Assembly (NCBI GenBank): GCA_001805375.1
Contig: MHFY01000132.1
Location: forward strand, 1 to 17,228
From: Omnitrophica WOR_2 bacterium GWA2_47_8
Lineage (GTDB): Bacteria > Omnitrophota > Gorgyraeia > Zapsychrales > GWA2-47-8
Reading direction: 5' to 3'
DNA length: 17,228 bases
Part shown: positions 14,944 through 17,228 of the stretch, one piece after another
How the letters are laid out: every line of letters begins with the position of its first letter
Numbering within the stretch: position 1 is the first letter of the stretch
The notes under the pieces: model-generated
Told to the model about the DNA's origin: nothing
Databases searched by the model: none
The model's input: only the letters and a program-made list of their open reading frames with translations
Position numbers and translations under genes: made by a program

Positions 14944-15284
14944 TACCCGATCGCTTCAGGACCCTCATCGCCCGTGCGGATCCGGATACAGCGCGGCAGA
15001 TCAATGACGAAGATCTTTCCGTCTCCGATCTTTCCGGTTCGCGCGCCTTTAATAACGGCATTGATCGTCGGCTGCACAAAATTGTCATTAACGGCAATTT
15101 CAAGGCGTATTTTTCTTAAAAGGTTGCCGCTTTCTTTTGATCCGCGGTAAAATTCATCAACACCCTTTTGGCGGCCATGACCTAAGACCTCACTTACGGT
15201 GATGAGATTAACATCCGCGGTATATAATGCCTTTTTAACTTCTTCCAACCGATGCGGTTGAATAATTGCTATAATTAATTTCAT
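14943..15284 (-). CDS. glnK: PII nitrogen-regulatory protein (GlnK type)
   Basis: A 113-aa trimeric signal protein that binds ATP/ADP and 2-oxoglutarate and gates AmtB. It aligns to E. coli GlnB without gaps over the T-loop. GRQKG (37-41, including Gln39), Lys58, TGKIGDGK (83-90) and IRIRTG (Arg101, Arg103) are all kept, so ligand binding should be intact. Position 51, the uridylylated or adenylylated Tyr of many PII proteins, is Glu here (YRGSKESG at 46-53). Ser49, the cyanobacterial phosphorylation position, is present. The start ATG 15284 has a perfect AGGAGG. It lies 17 nt after amtB, the classic amtB-glnK pair, which is why I use glnK rather than glnB. Confidence 0.95.
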   Translation of the reverse strand: MKLIIAIIQPHRLEEVKKALYTADVNLITVSEVLGHGRQKGVDEFYRGSKESGNLLRKIRLEIAVNDNFVQPTINAVIKGARTGKIGDGKIFVIDLPRCIRIRTGDEGPEAIG

Positions 15285-15301
15285 TGTTTCCTCCTAAAAG
15301 G

Positions 15302-16537
15302 TTATTCCAAAATGGTATAAGCCCGTTCATGGTGCTGTGAAAGATCCAGGCCGACAACTTCATCTTCCTGACTCACTCTGATGCCCATAACCAGATCAAT
15401 CACCTTAAATATAACAAAACTGAGAACAAAAGAGTAAACAGCGCTGATAAGGACGGCTTTTAATTGAATTATGAACAGAGCTGGATTGCCGAAAAATAAA
15501 CCGTCTGCTCCGGCTGAATTGACAGCCTTAGAAGCAAATAGCCCGGTCATTATAGCGCCCCAAGCCCCTCCGATGCCGTGAACCCCAAAAGCATCGAGCG
15601 AATCATCATAACCAAATTTTGGTTTCAAAAAGCTGACCCCAAGATAGCACACAACGCTGACGCTTGCTCCGATAATAATAGCCGGAATAACGCTCACAAA
15701 GCCCGAGGCTGGCGTGATCGCAACCAAACCTGCCACGGCTCCCGTGATCGTACCGAACATGGTCGGCTTGCCGCTAAACCACCACTCTACGAGCGCCCAG
15801 CTTAAACCAGCCGCTGCAGCTGCGGTATTTGTGACAACAAACGCACTTGTCGCTAAACCATTAGCCGCTAACGCGCTCCCCGCATTAAAACCAAACCATC
15901 CGAACCACAATAAAGCCCCGCCTAAAACAGTGAAGGGAAGATTGTGCAATGGCGTCGGTTTATTATCATAGCCCGTCCGTTTTCCTAAGACTATCGCTGC
16001 TGCCAAAGCGGCAACCCCGGCGTTAATATGAACGACCGTACCGCCTGCAAAATCCAAGGCTCCCATATTGCGGATAAATCCGCCAACAGCCCACACCATA
16101 TGACACAGAGGATCATAAACTAAGGTTGCCCATAATATAGTGAAGATGATAAAGGCTGAAAATTTCATTCTTTCCACAAAAGCCCCGATGATCAATGCTG
16201 GCGTGATAATCGCGAACATCGCCTGAAAGATCATAAAAGCTTGATGCGGGATCGTTGCGGCATAATCGGCGTTGGGCTCTGCACCGACACCAGCGAGTCC
16301 GGCCCATTCAAGACCCCCGATAAAAGAATTGCCCTTTCCAAAGGCAAGGCTATAGCCGAATAACACCCACTGTATGCTCAAAATGCAAAGAATGATCATA
16401 CATTGCATTAGAACACCTAGAATATTCTTACGCCTAACCATCCCTCCGTAGAAAAACGCCAGTCCCGGAGTCATCAGCATAACCAGTGCTGATGAAGCCA
16501 GCACCCACGCTGTATCGCCTGAGTTAATTGCATCCAT
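15302..16537 (-). CDS. amtB: Ammonium transporter
   Basis: A 411-aa inner-membrane channel of the Amt/Rh family that takes up ammonium. I chose ATG 16537, with AAGGAGA upstream; the 11 extra in-frame codons before it cover the Shine-Dalgarno. The N-terminus begins directly with MDAINSGDTAWVL at the first membrane helix, so there is no cleavable signal peptide as in E. coli AmtB. Family marks: MTPGLAFFYGGMVRRKN (22-38); the signature DFAGGTVVHINAGVAAL (162-178) with His170; and FGVHGIGG with His320, which completes the pore twin-His pair. The glycine- and alanine-rich stretches fit ~11 helices. The cytoplasmic C-terminal tail (VSQEDEVVGLDLSQHHERAY) is the usual GlnK docking region. A small membrane-protein gene precedes it on the same transcript. 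Confidence 0.96.
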   Translation of the reverse strand: MDAINSGDTAWVLASSALVMLMTPGLAFFYGGMVRRKNILGVLMQCMIILCILSIQWVLFGYSLAFGKGNSFIGGLEWAGLAGVGAEPNADYAATIPHQAFMIFQAMFAIITPALIIGAFVERMKFSAFIIFTILWATLVYDPLCHMVWAVGGFIRNMGALDFAGGTVVHINAGVAALAAAIVLGKRTGYDNKPTPLHNLPFTVLGGALLWFGWFGFNAGSALAANGLATSAFVVTNTAAAAAGLSWALVEWWFSGKPTMFGTITGAVAGLVAITPASGFVSVIPAIIIGASVSVVCYLGVSFLKPKFGYDDSLDAFGVHGIGGAWGAIMTGLFASKAVNSAGADGLFFGNPALFIIQLKAVLISAVYSFVLSFVIFKVIDLVMGIRVSQEDEVVGLDLSQHHERAYTILE

Positions 16538-16565
16538 GATACTTGTCTCCTTTCTTTGCCCACGC

Positions 16566-16597
16566 GGCAAGGCCCTTGCCTTACGCTCACGCGAGCG
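16566..16597. repeat. Two compact hairpins between the small ORF and amtB
   Basis: GGCAAG (16566-16571) pairs with CTTGCC (16575-16580), and CGCTC (16584-16588) pairs with GAGCG (16593-16597). They fill most of the 68-nt spacer just upstream of the amtB Shine-Dalgarno. They could set the relative translation or stability of the two cistrons. Confidence 0.6.
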
Positions 16598-16605
16598 GTT
16601 CTCTG

Positions 16606-16728
16606 TTAACTATGCATTAATCCATAAACGCTGAAAAAAATCTCTAAAACAAAAGCAGCGATCAAGAATCCAGCGCACAATGTTCTTAATTGCTTTGAAA
16701 AAACAGCCCAAGAGTCTTGTGTTTCCAT
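16606..16728 (-). CDS. Predicted 40-aa single-span membrane protein upstream of amtB
   Basis: This is an open frame of 40 codons, ATG 16728 to TAA 16606, with AAAGGA about 8 nt before the ATG. The protein starts METQDSWAVFSKQLRTL, a polar N-terminus with Lys and Arg, and continues with an unbroken hydrophobic helix at ~18-37 (CAGFLIAAFVLEIFFSVYGL), then ends in HS. This is the layout of a single-pass small membrane protein rather than a signal peptide, as no cleavage motif or mature part follows. It lies between a strong promoter/leader and amtB on the same strand. It could modulate AmtB or be a leader peptide. I do not recognise a family. Being short, it could be a chance ORF, but the ribosome site, start and amphipathic layout argue for a real gene. 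Confidence 0.65.
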   Translation of the reverse strand: METQDSWAVFSKQLRTLCAGFLIAAFVLEIFFSVYGLMHS

Positions 16729-16784
16729 ATGCTTTTTCCTTTCATCCCGATCGAACGTCGGGCCGGATAAAACCTCAGGGCCAT

Positions 16785-16821
16785 AAAAAAAGGCCCCTAC
16801 CCCTTTTTAGGGATATGGACC
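16785..16821 (-). terminator. Second leader terminator ahead of amtB
   Basis: On the minus strand GGTCCATATCCCT (16821-16809) pairs with AGGGGTAGGGGCC (16804-16792) over 13 positions with one A/G mismatch and two G-U pairs, with an AAAA loop, and is followed at once by seven T (16791-16785). This is a textbook intrinsic terminator placed before the amtB genes. GGAC-N6-GTCC (16817-16830 on the plus strand) overlaps its 5' arm. Confidence 0.75.
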
Positions 16822-16853
16822 TCAGTGTCCTTTTTTTATTCTTGCGGCTGCGC

Positions 16854-16892
16854 AAAAATAAAAAATCCCGCCGTGTTTTAAAAACATGCGGG
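16854..16892 (-). terminator. First leader terminator ahead of amtB
   Basis: On the minus strand CCCGC (16892-16888) pairs with GCGGG (16871-16867); within, TGTTT pairs with AAACA. The stem is followed by A, six T, A and five T. It lies ~50 nt after the expected start site. GGAC-N6-GTCC (16891-16904) overlaps its 5' arm by 2 nt. Confidence 0.7.
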
Positions 16893-16946
16893 ACTTCTTC
16901 GTCCTTTACAATTTACCTCTAAACCGTCATTGGCTTAAAGATGATG

Positions 16947-16977
16947 AGAGTATATAATCCACCCCCTACTTTGTCAA
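16947..16977 (-). promoter_or_regulatory. Near-consensus sigma70 promoter of the amtB leader
   Basis: On the minus strand TTGACA (16977-16972) is followed after exactly 17 nt by TATACT (16954-16949). This is the strongest promoter in the window. It drives the leader, the 40-aa ORF, amtB and glnK. A strong promoter ahead of tandem terminators suggests control by termination rather than by initiation. Confidence 0.8.
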
Positions 16978-17010
16978 GGAAAATTTTTGTCTGGCGCATT
17001 GTACGCCTTT

Positions 17011-17040
17011 CAGGGCAGAAACCAATTGGTTTCTGCCCTG
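17011..17040. terminator. Perfect 30-nt palindrome after the right-edge gene
   Basis: CAGGGCAGAAACC (17011-17023) and GGTTTCTGCCCTG (17028-17040) pair perfectly around AATT. It lies 16 nt after the stop of the right-edge gene. No T-run follows on the minus strand, so it is either a weak terminator, a 3'-end stabiliser or a protein-binding palindrome. Confidence 0.6.
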
Positions 17041-17056
17041 GTTTAATAACAATTTA

Positions 17057-17228
17057 TTACGGTAAAGCTGGCGCTGGAGGAACTCTTACTGGACCACACT
17101 GATTTGCAACACCTGTATTTTCATTGGTGACTTTATATTTAGGCCAACATGCTTTTGATCCTAATCTATACGGTTTTAAGGTATCAATAGCCTGTATCGA
17201 TCCCCAACCCGTGCTAATGACTAAATCT
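17057..17228 (-). CDS. C-terminal end of an unidentified gene (partial)
   Basis: A frame open from the right edge for 56 codons ends at a double stop, TAATAA (17059-17054). The peptide includes DLVISTGWGSIQAIDTL, then KACWPKYKVTNENTGV, then QCGPVRVPPAPALP. It holds two Cys separated by 18 residues and a proline-rich end. This would suit a secreted protein or a pilin-like protein with a C-terminal disulphide loop, but no family can be assigned from this fragment. The double stop and the palindrome just after it support a real gene end. Confidence 0.6.
   Translation of the reverse strand, partial: DLVISTGWGSIQAIDTLKPYRLGSKACWPKYKVTNENTGVANQCGPVRVPPAPALP

Larger units (their letters stand above)
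16785..16942 (-). ncRNA. Candidate small RNA or attenuator leader of the amtB operon
   Basis: The expected transcript starts near 16942 and meets two intrinsic terminators, giving products of roughly 85 or 155 nt; readthrough would give the amtB message. Each half has the same plan: AAAGGAC, six bases, GTCC, then a terminator hairpin whose 5' arm overlaps the GTCC. A TTGCG/CGCAA hairpin lies between the halves. No known riboswitch consensus was recognised. It could be a small RNA gene, a tandem attenuator, or both. Confidence 0.45.

Noticed and set aside
14739..15119. A 126-codon plus-strand frame across the glnK-glnN gap
   Set aside because: It runs through the palindromic elements and antisense to glnK, and its translation shows no recognisable domain.
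16538..16570. An 11-codon N-terminal extension of AmtB (MPRGQRKETSI)
   Set aside because: It covers a good AAGGAGA ribosome site at the right distance from ATG 16537, and the family start aligns with the shorter form.
16729..16942. Glutamine riboswitch (glnA RNA motif) in the amtB leader
   Set aside because: I looked for the conserved CGUUCA and GGACGGAAGUAGG segments and did not find them. Only a covariance search could exclude a distant variant.

Overview
The window looks like chromosome from an uncultured Gram-negative-type bacterium. It pairs a type III glutamine synthetase and a bacterial NADPH-type glutamate synthase with a secreted beta-helix protein carrying FlgD-like Ig domains. Short palindromic and 7-nt-periodic repeats sit between genes. 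This mix would fit Omnitrophota or a PVC-associated lineage, but that assignment is an impression and was not tested. All intact genes are on the minus strand, so transcription runs from high to low coordinates.

Right to left: (1) 17057-17228 is the C-terminal end of an unidentified gene, followed by a perfect 30-nt palindrome. (2) 16947-16977 is a near-consensus sigma70 promoter (TTGACA, 17 nt, TATACT). It leads into a leader of about 210 nt with two intrinsic-terminator hairpins, then an unlisted 40-codon membrane peptide gene, then amtB and glnK (PII). (3) A 333-nt gap holds several strong hairpins and a second sigma70-type promoter for glnA type III (GlnN), which ends in a clear terminator. 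(4) Next come a GMP-synthase-like class I amidotransferase, glutamine-dependent NAD+ synthetase, a 76-aa Fis-like DNA-binding protein that overlaps gltB by ATGA, gltB and gltD. (5) A third promoter, with a LacI-type palindrome at the start site, drives a large secreted beta-helix protein and a tightly coupled TolB-like gene. That last gene is cut short by an IS3-family insertion whose transposase C-terminus is at 2-100.

The core is an ammonia and glutamine island: ammonium uptake and its sensor (AmtB/GlnK), assimilation (GS III then GOGAT), and two glutamine-consuming enzymes (NadE and a class I amidotransferase). The parts most worth a second look are the amtB leader with its repeated GGAC-N6-GTCC/terminator units, the new small membrane protein, a PII protein lacking the Tyr51 modification site, the Fis-like protein coupled to gltB, and two heptamer-periodic inverted arrays at gene junctions.
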